Below, one piece after another: positions 40,970-49,978 of a stretch of DNA of 64,000 bases (positions are counted from its first letter, which is position 1; each line of letters opens with the position of its first letter). Under the pieces are notes generated by a model. That model did no database searches. It was not told where the DNA came from and saw nothing but the letters and a program-made list of their open reading frames with translations. Made by a program: the position numbers and the translations under genes. This DNA is from Cupidesulfovibrio sp000226255 (GTDB taxonomy: Bacteria > Desulfobacterota > Desulfovibrionia > Desulfovibrionales > Desulfovibrionaceae). The stretch spans positions 3,286,001 through 3,350,000 of the forward strand of contig NZ_AP036014.1 in the NCBI RefSeq assembly GCF_003402415.2, read 5' to 3'.

Positions 40970-41863
40970 ATGCAGGACCATTCCTCCGCCCCCGCAACCG
41001 CCTCCTCGCCCGACCCGGCCGACCTGGCCGACCTGGCCGCCCCACCAGGGGGCGCGCGCTTGAGTGCGCCACCGGGAGCCCCCCCGGGGCTGCCCGCCGC
41101 CAGCCCGCAGGACCCGCGCCTGCACCTGCTGCTGGCCGGGTGCTACGGCGTGCTGGTGTGGCGATTGCCGCCCATAGGGCTGGCCGTGGTGGCGGCGGGA
41201 CTGGCCGTGCTGTTCATGGCGACCCCGCTGCGCCGCAGGCTGCGGCCGGGCATGCTGCGCGGCCACGCCGGGTTCGTGCTGGCGTGGATGGCCCTGCGCT
41301 TTGCGCTGGCCTGTCTGGGACCGGTGGAGGGCGCGCCCGCAACACCCGGCGGAGACGGCGGCGTCTTCGGCAACCTGCAGTTCGCGTGGCCGGACGGGCC
41401 ACTGCTGGCGCATGCGGCGCGGGAATCCGCGCTGCTGGGGCTGCGGCTGGCCCTGCTCATCGGCATCGGCCTTGCGCTGGCCCTGGCCGCGTCGCCCCGC
41501 GCGCTGGGGCTGGCGCTGGTGTGGCTGCTGCGCCCTGTGCTGGGCGCGCGGGCGTGGCAACCGGCGCTGGGCGTGGCCCTGATGATCCACTTCCTGCCCA
41601 TGGCGCAGGGCACCTTCGCGCAGGCGTCCCGCGCGGCCGACCTGCGTGGCCCGCTGCCCCTGCGGCGGCGCGCCGTGCTGCTGCCCGCCGCCGTGCTGCG
41701 CATCCTGGGGCAGCGCACCTGGACCCAGACCGTGGCCGTGGCCGCGCGGGGGCTGGACCGCCCCGAGGCATGGCGGCCGGACTTTCCGTTCCGGCCCGGA
41801 CAATGGGCCATGGCCCTGCTGCTGGTGGGGCTGGGCGTGGGCATGACCTTTCTGCCGGGGTGA
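40970..41863 (+). CDS. EcfT/CbiQ-like ECF transporter transmembrane protein
   Basis: ATG 40970 gives 297 residues; it lacks a ribosome-binding site, so the start is uncertain. After a Pro/Ala-rich N-terminus come about five to six membrane helices and the two coupling motifs of EcfT proteins, ASRAADLRG near residue 222 and VAARGLDRPEAW near residue 260, which contact the ATPases. No EcfA ATPase or S-component gene lies next to it, so partners must be elsewhere. It would energise uptake of a vitamin or metal. Confidence 0.72.
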   Translation: MQDHSSAPATASSPDPADLADLAAPPGGARLSAPPGAPPGLPAASPQDPRLHLLLAGCYGVLVWRLPPIGLAVVAAGLAVLFMATPLRRRLRPGMLRGHAGFVLAWMALRFALACLGPVEGAPATPGGDGGVFGNLQFAWPDGPLLAHAARESALLGLRLALLIGIGLALALAASPRALGLALVWLLRPVLGARAWQPALGVALMIHFLPMAQGTFAQASRAADLRGPLPLRRRAVLLPAAVLRILGQRTWTQTVAVAARGLDRPEAWRPDFPFRPGQWAMALLLVGLGVGMTFLPG

Positions 41864-41960
41864 CGAGGGACGCGGACATCGGCAAGCCACCGGCAAGCGC
41901 CGCGCCTCCCTGCCCGTCCGGCACCGCCATGGCGTCTCTCATCCCGTCTCCCATCCGCCC

Positions 41961-41989
41961 TTGCCCCCGCTCGCCACGGTGGCTATAAG
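41961..41989 (+). promoter_or_regulatory. Candidate promoter of the second marR gene
   Basis: TTGCCC (41961-41966) and TATAAG (41984-41989) are 17 bp apart, about 80 bp before the start codon. Confidence 0.5.
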
Positions 41990-42070
41990 GGCCGGGCGCG
42001 CCGCCGCATCCAAGCGCCGCCCGCGCCCCTTGCGCCATCCGGCGTCCACCCTCCCGCCCGCAGGCCCGCC

Positions 42071-42487
42071 ATGTCCGACACCGGCAAGCTCACCCACGCC
42101 ATCGTGGAATTCTATGAAAAGCTCTCCTCGTGGGAGCACGACGTGGTGCGCGAACAGGGGCTTACCCTGCCCCAGACGCACACGCTGGAAATCCTGGGCA
42201 TTCACGGCGCGTTGCCCATGAAGGAACTGGCCGCGCGCATGGGCGTGACCACCGGCACCCTCACCGTGCTGGTGGACCGGCTGGAGGACAAGCAGCTTGT
42301 GGTGCGCCGCCCCCACGAGCACGACCGGCGTTCCATTCTCGTGGCCCTGACCGAACGCGGCCGCACGCAGTACGAAGAACACGACCGCCTGCACCGCCGC
42401 CTGACCGACGACCTGACCGCAGACCTTACCCCCGAGCAGAAGACGGCCCTGCTGCACTGCCTGGAAACCATGAACGGTTCCTTCTAG
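42071..42487 (+). CDS. MarR-family regulator
   Basis: This 138-residue protein has the winged-helix core LTLPQTHTLEILGIHG, PMKELAARMGVTTGTLTVLV and DRLEDKQLVVRRPHEHDRRS, followed by a dimerisation helix. It stands alone between a membrane protein gene and the leftward transporter gene, so its target cannot be read from context. Confidence 0.88.
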   Translation: MSDTGKLTHAIVEFYEKLSSWEHDVVREQGLTLPQTHTLEILGIHGALPMKELAARMGVTTGTLTVLVDRLEDKQLVVRRPHEHDRRSILVALTERGRTQYEEHDRLHRRLTDDLTADLTPEQKTALLHCLETMNGSF

Positions 42488-42674
42488 GCCACAGCCCGTC
42501 CGGCCAATCCGCCCAGTCCCACTGCCAACTCGGCCAGTTCGGCCAGCCCGCCCGTCTTGCTCGCCCGGCCTGCCCGGCGCAACATCACGCGCGCAACGCA
42601 ACAGCGGCCCGAACACCGTTTCCGGTATCCGGGCCGCCATGGGTTCAACACGGGCAGCGTTCAGGTCAGGGCAT

Positions 42675-43262
42675 CTACAAACCGGCCAGCCCCAGCCCCA
42701 TCTCGACCTTGAACAAAATCAGCGAACCGAACACCGCGAACAGCGCGGCTGCCACAAAGCGCATCTTGTCCAGCGGAAACATCTGCCCCAGGCGTTCGCC
42801 CAGCAGCACGGCAGGCACGTTGGCGGCCATCATGCCCAGGGTAGTGCCCATGGTCACCATCAGCAGGTCTGCGTAACGCGCGCCCAGCGCCACGGTGGCC
42901 AACTGGGTCTTGTCCCCCATCTCCGCCAGAAAGAACAGCACCACGGTGGACAGGAAGGCGCTTTCCCGCGTCTTGCATTCCCCTTCCGATTCCAGTTTGT
43001 CGGGAATCAGCGCCCACACGGCAAAGGCCAGGAAGGCCAACCCCAGTCCCCAGCGCAGCATGTCCGCGCCGATGTTGGCGGACACCCATTCGCCCACGTA
43101 GGCGGCACAGAAATGGTTGGCGACCGTGGCCACGAAAATGCCACAGATGATGGGCCATTGACGACCACAGAAACGCGTAGCCAGAACGAACGACAAAAGT
43201 TGGGTCTTGTCGCCCATTTCGGCGATGGCTACCATTCCGAAGGCGGCGATGAATGCTTCCAC
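42675..43262 (-). CDS. TMEM165/GDT1 family (UPF0016) cation exporter, probably Mn2+
   Basis: The start is GTG 43262, with AGGA nine nt upstream. The 195-residue protein has two repeats of three membrane helices, each with the family motif: AEMGDKTQLLSF near residue 14 and AEMGDKTQLATVAL near residue 113. Members export Mn2+ or Ca2+. The yybP-ykoY riboswitch in front of it, which senses Mn2+, strongly supports manganese efflux. Confidence 0.92.
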   Translation of the reverse strand: MEAFIAAFGMVAIAEMGDKTQLLSFVLATRFCGRQWPIICGIFVATVANHFCAAYVGEWVSANIGADMLRWGLGLAFLAFAVWALIPDKLESEGECKTRESAFLSTVVLFFLAEMGDKTQLATVALGARYADLLMVTMGTTLGMMAANVPAVLLGERLGQMFPLDKMRFVAAALFAVFGSLILFKVEMGLGLAGL

Positions 43263-43276
43263 GCGGGATATCCTGG

Positions 43277-43324
43277 GGGTCGGCGATCGTGTATACCAAT
43301 GACTTCATCCGCCAGCGCCGACCC
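43277..43324 (-). promoter_or_regulatory. Expression-platform hairpin between riboswitch and start codon
   Basis: On the transcript GGGTCGGCG (43324-43316) can pair perfectly with CGCCGACCC (43285-43277), just before the AGGA site of the transporter gene. It could hide the ribosome-binding site or end transcription depending on the aptamer state. Confidence 0.5.
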
Positions 43325-43455
43325 GGCTCTGGTGGTGAAGTCAAAGGTCTCGCCAGGCTGATGCCGCACACGCCATGGCACGCGGCGCGATGCGCGGGCC
43401 AAGTCTGTTGACGTGGGCTCCTCCGTTGCGGAGGCGGCTACTCCCCAATGACGCG
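43325..43455 (-). ncRNA. yybP-ykoY manganese riboswitch
   Basis: The minus strand reads GGGGAGTAG (43446-43438), then a hairpin CCTCCGCAACGGAGG, then CCCACGTCAACAGACT and, after a variable arm, GAGACCTTTGACTTC. These are the conserved loops of the yybP-ykoY aptamer in the right order. A promoter lies directly upstream and a UPF0016 exporter directly downstream, a known pairing. Confidence 0.9.
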
Positions 43456-43458
43456 CGG

Positions 43459-43487
43459 ACATTACCCCGCTTTGCCGCCAATGGCAA
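43459..43487 (-). promoter_or_regulatory. Promoter of the riboswitch-transporter transcript
   Basis: On the minus strand TTGCCA (43487-43482) and TAATGT (43464-43459) are 17 bp apart, placing the RNA start just before the aptamer. Confidence 0.65.
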
Positions 43488-43511
43488 CCTGCTCCTGCCG
43501 GGAAAGGCCGC

Positions 43512-43540
43512 TTGTGCCTTTTCTCCCGAACGGATATAGA
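43512..43540 (+). promoter_or_regulatory. Candidate promoter of the GAF gene-gap operon
   Basis: TTGTGC (43512-43517) and TATAGA (43535-43540) are 17 bp apart. The leader to the next start codon would be nearly 300 nt, with no obvious gene in it. Confidence 0.45.
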
Positions 43541-43838
43541 ATGGCATGAACCGGACTTTCCGGCGGGCATCGTGCGCCGCCCCTATCCGGTTAGGTCCGG
43601 CCTGGGATGGGCTGGCAGACGTGCCGAAGGCAGACAACACCGGGGACCGCGGCCACAGCCACGCGCCCCGATGCACACGGCCCGCACACGCGACCCACAT
43701 ACAAGGCCCACATTACGCGGCAAGGACCGAGGCGTCGCGCCCCAGACGGCTGGCTAGCGACGGGCACAGCGCCCCCGCCCCAGCGTCATGTCCCGATAGC
43801 CGCACGTCCACCGCAACCCCAAACCCGGAGGCATCGCC

Positions 43839-44402
43839 ATGGGCGAACGCGAACACACCTATTACCGTACCCTCTACGACCTTGTGCGCGTAATCAATTC
43901 CAGCCTCGAACCGACCACCGTACTCGACACCATCGCCAAACAGGTGGCCGGGGCCTTGAACGCCAGGGCCTGCACCCTGCGGCTCATCGACCGGCGCGGC
44001 ACCACCCTGCTGGCCAGCGCCGCGTGGGGCCTGAGCAAGGGCTACCTGCGCAAGGGGCCCATCGAGATCGCCAAGAGCGGCCTTGACCGCGAAGTGCTGG
44101 CGGGCAACGTGGTGCACATTCAGGACGTGGCCACCGACCCGCGCTTCCAGTATCCGGAAGCCGCCCGCGCCGAAGGGCTGGTGTCCATCCTGGTGCTGCC
44201 CCTGCTGGTGGAAGGCAAGGCCATCGGTTCCTTGCGCGTCTATTCCGACACGCGGCGAGACTTCACCGAGGAAGAAGTGGAATTCGCCGGGGCCATCGCC
44301 AACCTCAGCGCCATCGCCATCGAAAACGCGCGCATGCATCAGGCGCTGAAGACCGACTACGAGTTGCTCACCGCGTACAACAACACCATCCACGAACTGT
44401 AG
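43839..44402 (+). CDS. GAF-domain protein upstream of gap
   Basis: ATG 43839 has GGAGGC upstream. The 187-residue protein is essentially one GAF domain (LDTIAKQVAGALNARACTLR, GLVSILVLPLLVEGKAIGSL, EFAGAIANLSAIAIENARMH) with a short N-terminal helix. It has no output domain, so it should act as a small-molecule sensor through a partner. It ends 11 bp before gap and is probably cotranscribed with it. Confidence 0.85.
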   Translation: MGEREHTYYRTLYDLVRVINSSLEPTTVLDTIAKQVAGALNARACTLRLIDRRGTTLLASAAWGLSKGYLRKGPIEIAKSGLDREVLAGNVVHIQDVATDPRFQYPEAARAEGLVSILVLPLLVEGKAIGSLRVYSDTRRDFTEEEVEFAGAIANLSAIAIENARMHQALKTDYELLTAYNNTIHEL

Positions 44403-44413
44403 GAGAACCCCCG

Positions 44414-45430
44414 ATGACCAAACTCCGCATTGCCATCAACGGGTTCGGGCGGATAGGCCGTCAGGTGTTCAAGGCCATCCTGGACCGTTACCCCGACACC
44501 ATGGAAGTGGTGGCCGTCAACGACCTGTACGACGTGGCCACCAACGTGCACCTGTTGCAGTTCGACACCTGCTACGGTCGCCTGAAGGTGGACGCCGAAG
44601 TGAAGGACGGCAACATCCACGTGGGCGACTGGGTGGTGCGCAACTACGCCGAGCGCGACCCCAAGGTGCTGCCCTGGCGCGATCTGGGCGTCGACATCGT
44701 CATCGAATCCACGGGCATCTTCCGCACCGGGCCGCAGTGCAAGGCGCACATCGACGCCGGGGCCAAGAAGGTGATCATCACCGCGCCCGCCAAGGAAGAA
44801 GACCTGACCATCGTGCTCGGCGTCAACGACGCGGACTACGACCCGGAAAAGCACCACATCGTTTCCAACGCCTCGTGCACCACCAACTGCTTGGCTCCGG
44901 TCACCCTGGCGCTGCACAAGGCCTTCGGCATCGTCAAGGGCGTGCTGACCACGGTGCACTCGTACACCAACGACCAGCGCATCCTGGACCTGCCCCACAA
45001 GGACCTGCGCCGCGCCCGCGCGGCCGCGCAGAACATCATCCCCACCTCCACCGGGGCGGCCAAGGCCGTGGCCAAGGTCATTCCCGAGCTGAAGGGCAAG
45101 TTCGACGGCATCAGCCTGCGCGTGCCCACGGCCACGGTGTCCATCGTGGACTTTGTGGCGGAGCTTGAAAAGCCCACCACCACCGACGAACTGCGCGCCA
45201 CCCTGAAGGCCGCCGCCGAAGGGCCGCTGAAGGGCATCATGGCGTATTGCGAAAAGCCGTTGGTGTCGTCCGACTTCATCGCCGACCCGCATTCCAGCAT
45301 CGTGGACGCCGAATTCACCACCGTGATGAACGGCGACATGGCCAAGGTGCTGGCGTGGTACGACAACGAGTGGGGCTATTCCTGCCGTGTGGCGGATCTC
45401 TGCGCGCTGATGGCGAAGAAGGGGCTGTAA
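44414..45430 (+). CDS. gap: Glyceraldehyde-3-phosphate dehydrogenase, type I
   Basis: ATG 44414 has AGGAG upstream. The 338-residue enzyme has the NAD-binding start INGFGRIGRQVFKAI, the catalytic Cys in SNASCTTNCLAPVT and the C-terminal WYDNEWGYSCRVADL. It interconverts glyceraldehyde 3-phosphate and 1,3-bisphosphoglycerate in glycolysis or gluconeogenesis. A strong terminator follows. Confidence 0.95.
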   Translation: MTKLRIAINGFGRIGRQVFKAILDRYPDTMEVVAVNDLYDVATNVHLLQFDTCYGRLKVDAEVKDGNIHVGDWVVRNYAERDPKVLPWRDLGVDIVIESTGIFRTGPQCKAHIDAGAKKVIITAPAKEEDLTIVLGVNDADYDPEKHHIVSNASCTTNCLAPVTLALHKAFGIVKGVLTTVHSYTNDQRILDLPHKDLRRARAAAQNIIPTSTGAAKAVAKVIPELKGKFDGISLRVPTATVSIVDFVAELEKPTTTDELRATLKAAAEGPLKGIMAYCEKPLVSSDFIADPHSSIVDAEFTTVMNGDMAKVLAWYDNEWGYSCRVADLCALMAKKGL

Positions 45431-45609
45431 GCCGCGCGCCGTCTTTTCGCCTCCGGCGGACCGACCCGAAGGGCGTGCAACGTGGCCGTTAGACGAGCTT
45501 GCGAGTCTTACGGCCATCGAGAGCAACGCGTCAGATGTCGCCTTTTGTTCCGGTCACGTACCAAAGAGCGCGCGGCCGAAACAAGTCCGCCCGCCCCATT
45601 GCCTTTACG

Positions 45610-45641
45610 CTCCGCGCTGGTCTTCCGGCGCGGAGTTTTTT
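45610..45641 (+). terminator. Terminator of gap
   Basis: CTCCGCGC (45610-45617) pairs with GCGCGGAG (45628-45635), followed by six T. Confidence 0.85.
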
Positions 45642-45782
45642 ACGTACCGCCAGCGCGCGCATTCTTCAGACGATATCCTGTTCGCGGCCAACCACACCCG
45701 CTCCCTGCCTTTCTTCCTTATACTCCGCGCCGGTCTTTCCGGCGCGGATGGCTGGTGCGGACAGGATGCAAGGAATTACGAG

Positions 45783-45880
45783 TTTTGCCCGCCGGGCAAG
45801 GCGGCGTGAAGTTTTTCCGCGCAACGTACTCAGGTACGTGAGCAGAAAAACTTCGCGCCAACGCCGCCCGGCGGCAAAAG
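45783..45880. repeat. ~98-nt imperfect palindrome
   Basis: The two halves mirror each other around CGTACTCAGGTACG (45825-45838). The left arm has TTTTGCC, GGCGGCG and GAAGTTTTTC, and the right arm has GAAAAACTTC, CGCCGCC and GGCAAAAG. This would fold into a very long hairpin. Confidence 0.7.
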
Positions 45881-45953
45881 ACGGATTCCGCAGGCAGCGT
45901 GGCCGCGCTACCCTGCGCGTCACCGCCATGCCTTCTCCCTCACCATCCCAAAA

Positions 45954-45988
45954 CGAATCCCCCGAACGACAACCGTTCGGGGGATTCG
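45954..45988. terminator. Terminator of tlyA (minus strand), usable both ways
   Basis: CGAATCCCCCGAACG (45954-45968) pairs perfectly over 15 bp with 45974-45988; on the minus strand TTTTGGG follows. Confidence 0.85.
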
Positions 45989-46012
45989 CGTCTTCCAAAT
46001 CTTACAAGCCAC

Positions 46013-46939
46013 CTACCGCCTCCGGAACGCCGCCAGATACTCCTGATTGCCCTTGGGGCCGGTAATGGCCGAGGGCACCACGCCCTCCAGGTCCAGCCCC
46101 AGCGCATCGCGGCAATACGCCACCACCTTGTCCACGGCAGCCTGCCGCAGGGCCGGGTCGCGCACCACGCCCTTCTCGGTCTGCCCCGGCCCCACCTCGA
46201 ACTGCGGCTTCACCAGCGCCACCACCCGCCCGCCAGGCTTCAGCCATTGCAGGCACGGCGCAAGCACCAGCGTCAGCGAGATGAACGAGACATCCGCGAC
46301 CACCAGGTCCACCGGCTCCGGAATCAGTTCCGGCGGGGCGGTGCGCAGGTTGGTGTGCTCGTGGGAAACCACGCGCGCATCGGCCCGCAGCCGCTCGTGC
46401 AACTGGTTGTGCCCCACGTCCACGGAATATACCCGCGCCGCCCCGTGCTGGAGCAGGCAGTCCGTGAACCCTCCCGTTGACGCCCCGGCGTCCAGACACA
46501 CGAGGCCGGTCACATCCAGCTTGAAATATTCGATGGCGGTCAGCAGCTTGTACGCCCCGCGTGACACGAAGCGCTCGCGCCCGTACAGCTCGAAGCGCGT
46601 CGCCACCGGGTACTTGTGGCCCGGCTTGTCCACCTTCACGGCCCGCTCGGGCGTCTTCGCCAGATCCGGCACGCACGCGCCGTCCCCGTCCTCATCCCCG
46701 TCGCCCTCCGGCAGCACCACCACCTGCCCGGCCATGATCAGCCGCTTGGCCTGCTCCCGGCTTTCGGCCAGACCGGCCTCGAAGACCAACTGGTCGGCGC
46801 GCTCCTTCTTCGGAGGGCGGGCGGGCCGGGGACGCGGGGATGCGCCATCGCCATCGGCGGCTTCCGGTCTGGCCGTGGCGGCGGTTTTCCGCCGGTCCGG
46901 GGTACCGGGGGTACTGGGGGTACGGGGAGTGCGGGACAT
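46013..46939 (-). CDS. tlyA: TlyA-family S4/FtsJ rRNA methyltransferase
   Basis: ATG 46939 gives 308 residues; the first ~45 are a Pro/Thr/Arg-rich extension. The S4 RNA-binding part (RADQLVFEAGLAESREQAKR, then LIMAGQVVV) is interrupted by an acidic insert (EGDGDEDGDG). The FtsJ-type domain has FVSRGAYKLL, CLDAGASTGGFTDCLLQHGA and VADVSFISLTLVL. TlyA proteins methylate rRNA riboses and are also annotated as hemolysins. The gene is divergent from rpmE. Confidence 0.9.
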   Translation of the reverse strand: MSRTPRTPSTPGTPDRRKTAATARPEAADGDGASPRPRPARPPKKERADQLVFEAGLAESREQAKRLIMAGQVVVLPEGDGDEDGDGACVPDLAKTPERAVKVDKPGHKYPVATRFELYGRERFVSRGAYKLLTAIEYFKLDVTGLVCLDAGASTGGFTDCLLQHGAARVYSVDVGHNQLHERLRADARVVSHEHTNLRTAPPELIPEPVDLVVADVSFISLTLVLAPCLQWLKPGGRVVALVKPQFEVGPGQTEKGVVRDPALRQAAVDKVVAYCRDALGLDLEGVVPSAITGPKGNQEYLAAFRRR

Positions 46940-47251
46940 GCAACACTCGTCATGGCGCGGCGCGGGCCGCGCGAAAAAAATTCCGGGACAATGGGGACAA
47001 CGCACGGCACGGCGCGGGGGCATCGACAGATTCCACCACGCCGCGAGCGCCAAGCTCCGCCTTGACAGGGACACGCCCCCGGCATACCTGTTGCCTGCGC
47101 CTGCCCGCCCTGCCCCGACGCACGGGGCGCGGCGATGGGCAGACTACACGAGGCCCCGACGGCCCGCAACGCCGTTGCATCGGGGGCCTTGCCAAAACGG
47201 GAAGATGGGCGTATCAACTTGCGTTCCGATTTTCCCCACGAGGAGTCCAAG
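46940..47251. other. Divergent tlyA-rpmE spacer
   Basis: This gap has no gene. It carries the rpmE promoter at 47062-47090. Confidence 0.5.
47062..47090 (+). promoter_or_regulatory. Promoter of rpmE
   Basis: A consensus TTGACA (47062-47067) is 17 bp from TACCTG (47085-47090). Confidence 0.6.
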
Positions 47252-47467
47252 ATGAAGGAAAACATCCATCCCAACACGTTCAAGGCCAAGATGACCTGCG
47301 CGTGCGGTTACGAAGCCGAAGCCCTGTCCACCAAGGGCGAAGTCGTGAACGTGGAAATCTGCTCGCAGTGCCACCCGTTCTACACCGGCAAGCAGCGCTT
47401 TGTTGACACCGCCGGCCGCATCGACCGCTTCCGCAAGAAGTACGCCAAGTTCGGCGAAGGCAAGTAG
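47252..47467 (+). CDS. rpmE: 50S ribosomal protein L31, zinc-binding type
   Basis: ATG 47252 has GAGGAG upstream and starts the conserved MKENIHPNTFKAKMTCACG. The 71-residue protein keeps the four zinc-type Cys (C16, C18, C37, C40), so it is the C+ form. It is part of the large subunit bridging to the 30S head. It heads a group of translation genes (DUF1385, prfA, prmC). Confidence 0.95.
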   Translation: MKENIHPNTFKAKMTCACGYEAEALSTKGEVVNVEICSQCHPFYTGKQRFVDTAGRIDRFRKKYAKFGEGK

Positions 47468-47579
47468 CCTGCCTTCCTCGGGCGGTGCGCGCAAGCGTGC
47501 CGACGTCGATTTTTCCTCCCCGGAGGGGTTCGCCCTCCGGGGAGAAATCTTCATTGCCATCAGCCGCAAGGGGTGCAGC

Positions 47580-48659
47580 ATGGGCGCAATGGGCAGGACA
47601 TGGGCCACCGGCGTGACCGGCGCGCTCCGCGCGGCGTTTTCGCGTGCGGGCCTTGCCTGCCGTGCGTTGCCTGCGGCGCTTTCCCTCGCGGCCGACGCGC
47701 CCTGCACCATCGGCGGCCAGGCCGTGATGGAAGGCGTGATGATGCGCAACGGCGAGCGCCTGGCCCTTGCGGTGCGCCTGCCCGACGGCGAAATACTGGC
47801 CGAAAGCCGCCCGTGGTACACCCTGTCGTCCGCGGAGTGGCTGAAGCGTCCCTTCGTGCGCGGTTTTCCCACCCTGGTGGAAACCCTGGTCAACGGCATC
47901 AAGGCCCTGAACCGCTCGGCCGAGCATGCCGCCCAGGGCGAAACCGGCGAGGAACTGAAGCCGTGGCACCTGGCCGTGACCCTAGCGGTGTCGGTGGCCC
48001 TGGCCCTTGGCCTGTTCGTGGTGCTGCCGCACATGTTCTCGCTGGGCATGAAGTGGCTGGGCCTTGGCGGCGACGTGGAGGGGCTTTCGTTCCACGCCTG
48101 GGACGGCCTGTTCAAGTTCGCCATCTTCATCGGGTACATCCTGTCCATCTCGTTTTTGCCGGACATCCGCCGGGTGTTCCAGTACCACGGGGCGGAGCAC
48201 AAGGTGATCCGGGCCTTCGAGGCGCGCGGCGACGTGACGCCCGAAACCGCCGCCATCCACAGCCGCCTGCACCCGCGCTGCGGCACCACCTTTCTGCTGT
48301 TCGTGCTGTCCATCTCCATCATCCTGCACGCGGTGCTGGTGCCGTTGCTGCTGCTGGCATGGACCCCGGACGGCGCGGTGACCAAGCACGCCGGGACGGT
48401 GCTGTTCAAATTTCTGCTGATGGTGCCCATCAGCGCACTTGCCTACGAGGCCATCCGCTACGCCGCACGTCTTGGCGATGGCCTGCTGGGCGCGGCCCTG
48501 CGCGCCCCCGGCATGCTGCTGCAGATGCTGACCACCCATGAACCCGACCGGGACCAGCTGGAGGTCGCCATAGTGGCCCTGCGCGAAGCCCTGGGCGACG
48601 CCGCCCCGGCCACGGTGCGCGCGCCCGCCTACCGCCATCAGGCCCCCGCCACGGAGTGA
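47580..48659 (+). CDS. DUF1385 membrane protein (YqhQ-like)
   Basis: ATG 47580 has AAGGGG upstream; ATG 47592 is possible too. The 359-residue protein has the DUF1385 start IGGQAVMEGVMMRNGERLAL, then about four membrane helices and the conserved YHGAEHKVIRAFEARGDVTP with LHPRCGTTFLLFVLSISI. The family sits in front of prfA in many bacteria. Its function is still unclear; a link to ribosome or envelope quality control is speculative. Confidence 0.88.
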   Translation: MGAMGRTWATGVTGALRAAFSRAGLACRALPAALSLAADAPCTIGGQAVMEGVMMRNGERLALAVRLPDGEILAESRPWYTLSSAEWLKRPFVRGFPTLVETLVNGIKALNRSAEHAAQGETGEELKPWHLAVTLAVSVALALGLFVVLPHMFSLGMKWLGLGGDVEGLSFHAWDGLFKFAIFIGYILSISFLPDIRRVFQYHGAEHKVIRAFEARGDVTPETAAIHSRLHPRCGTTFLLFVLSISIILHAVLVPLLLLAWTPDGAVTKHAGTVLFKFLLMVPISALAYEAIRYAARLGDGLLGAALRAPGMLLQMLTTHEPDRDQLEVAIVALREALGDAAPATVRAPAYRHQAPATE

Positions 48660-48662
48660 CGG

Positions 48663-49736
<1,074 letters not shown>

Positions 49737-49761
49737 GACAAGGCAGACGAAAGAGAGACAG

Positions 49762-49795
49762 ACGGCCCGTCGCGCAAGCGGCGGGCCGTTTCGCG
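49762..49795 (+). terminator. Terminator-like hairpin after prfA
   Basis: ACGGCCCG (49762-49769) pairs with CGGGCCGT (49782-49789), with inner pairs from CGC/GCG, followed by TTCGCG. It is weak in T. Confidence 0.5.
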
Positions 49796-49978
49796 TGGGG
49801 CGGACATGGGGCCGTCCCGCGCCAAACGGCCTTCTGCCCCAGCCTCTTCCCTTTGAAGAATCCCCCCCCAGCCCCATACGTCTGCCGTAAGCCGCCCTCC
49901 GCTTGCGGTACGCTTGCGGCTGCGCTACTGCTCCCCCCCATGAGTAACCATTGCCACGAGACGTCGCCCGAAGGGCAC

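Larger units (their letters stand above)
45431..46012. other. Gene-free gap rich in hairpins
   Basis: It holds the gap terminator (45610-45641), a look-alike hairpin without T-run (about 45722-45750, CTCCGCGCCGG with CCGGCGCGGA), the long palindrome at 45783-45880 and the terminator at 45954-45988. No gene is seen. Confidence 0.6.

Noticed and set aside
45499..46065. Open frame of 188 codons after gap
   Set aside because: It runs through the gap terminator, the long palindrome and the tlyA terminator, so it cannot be a real gene.
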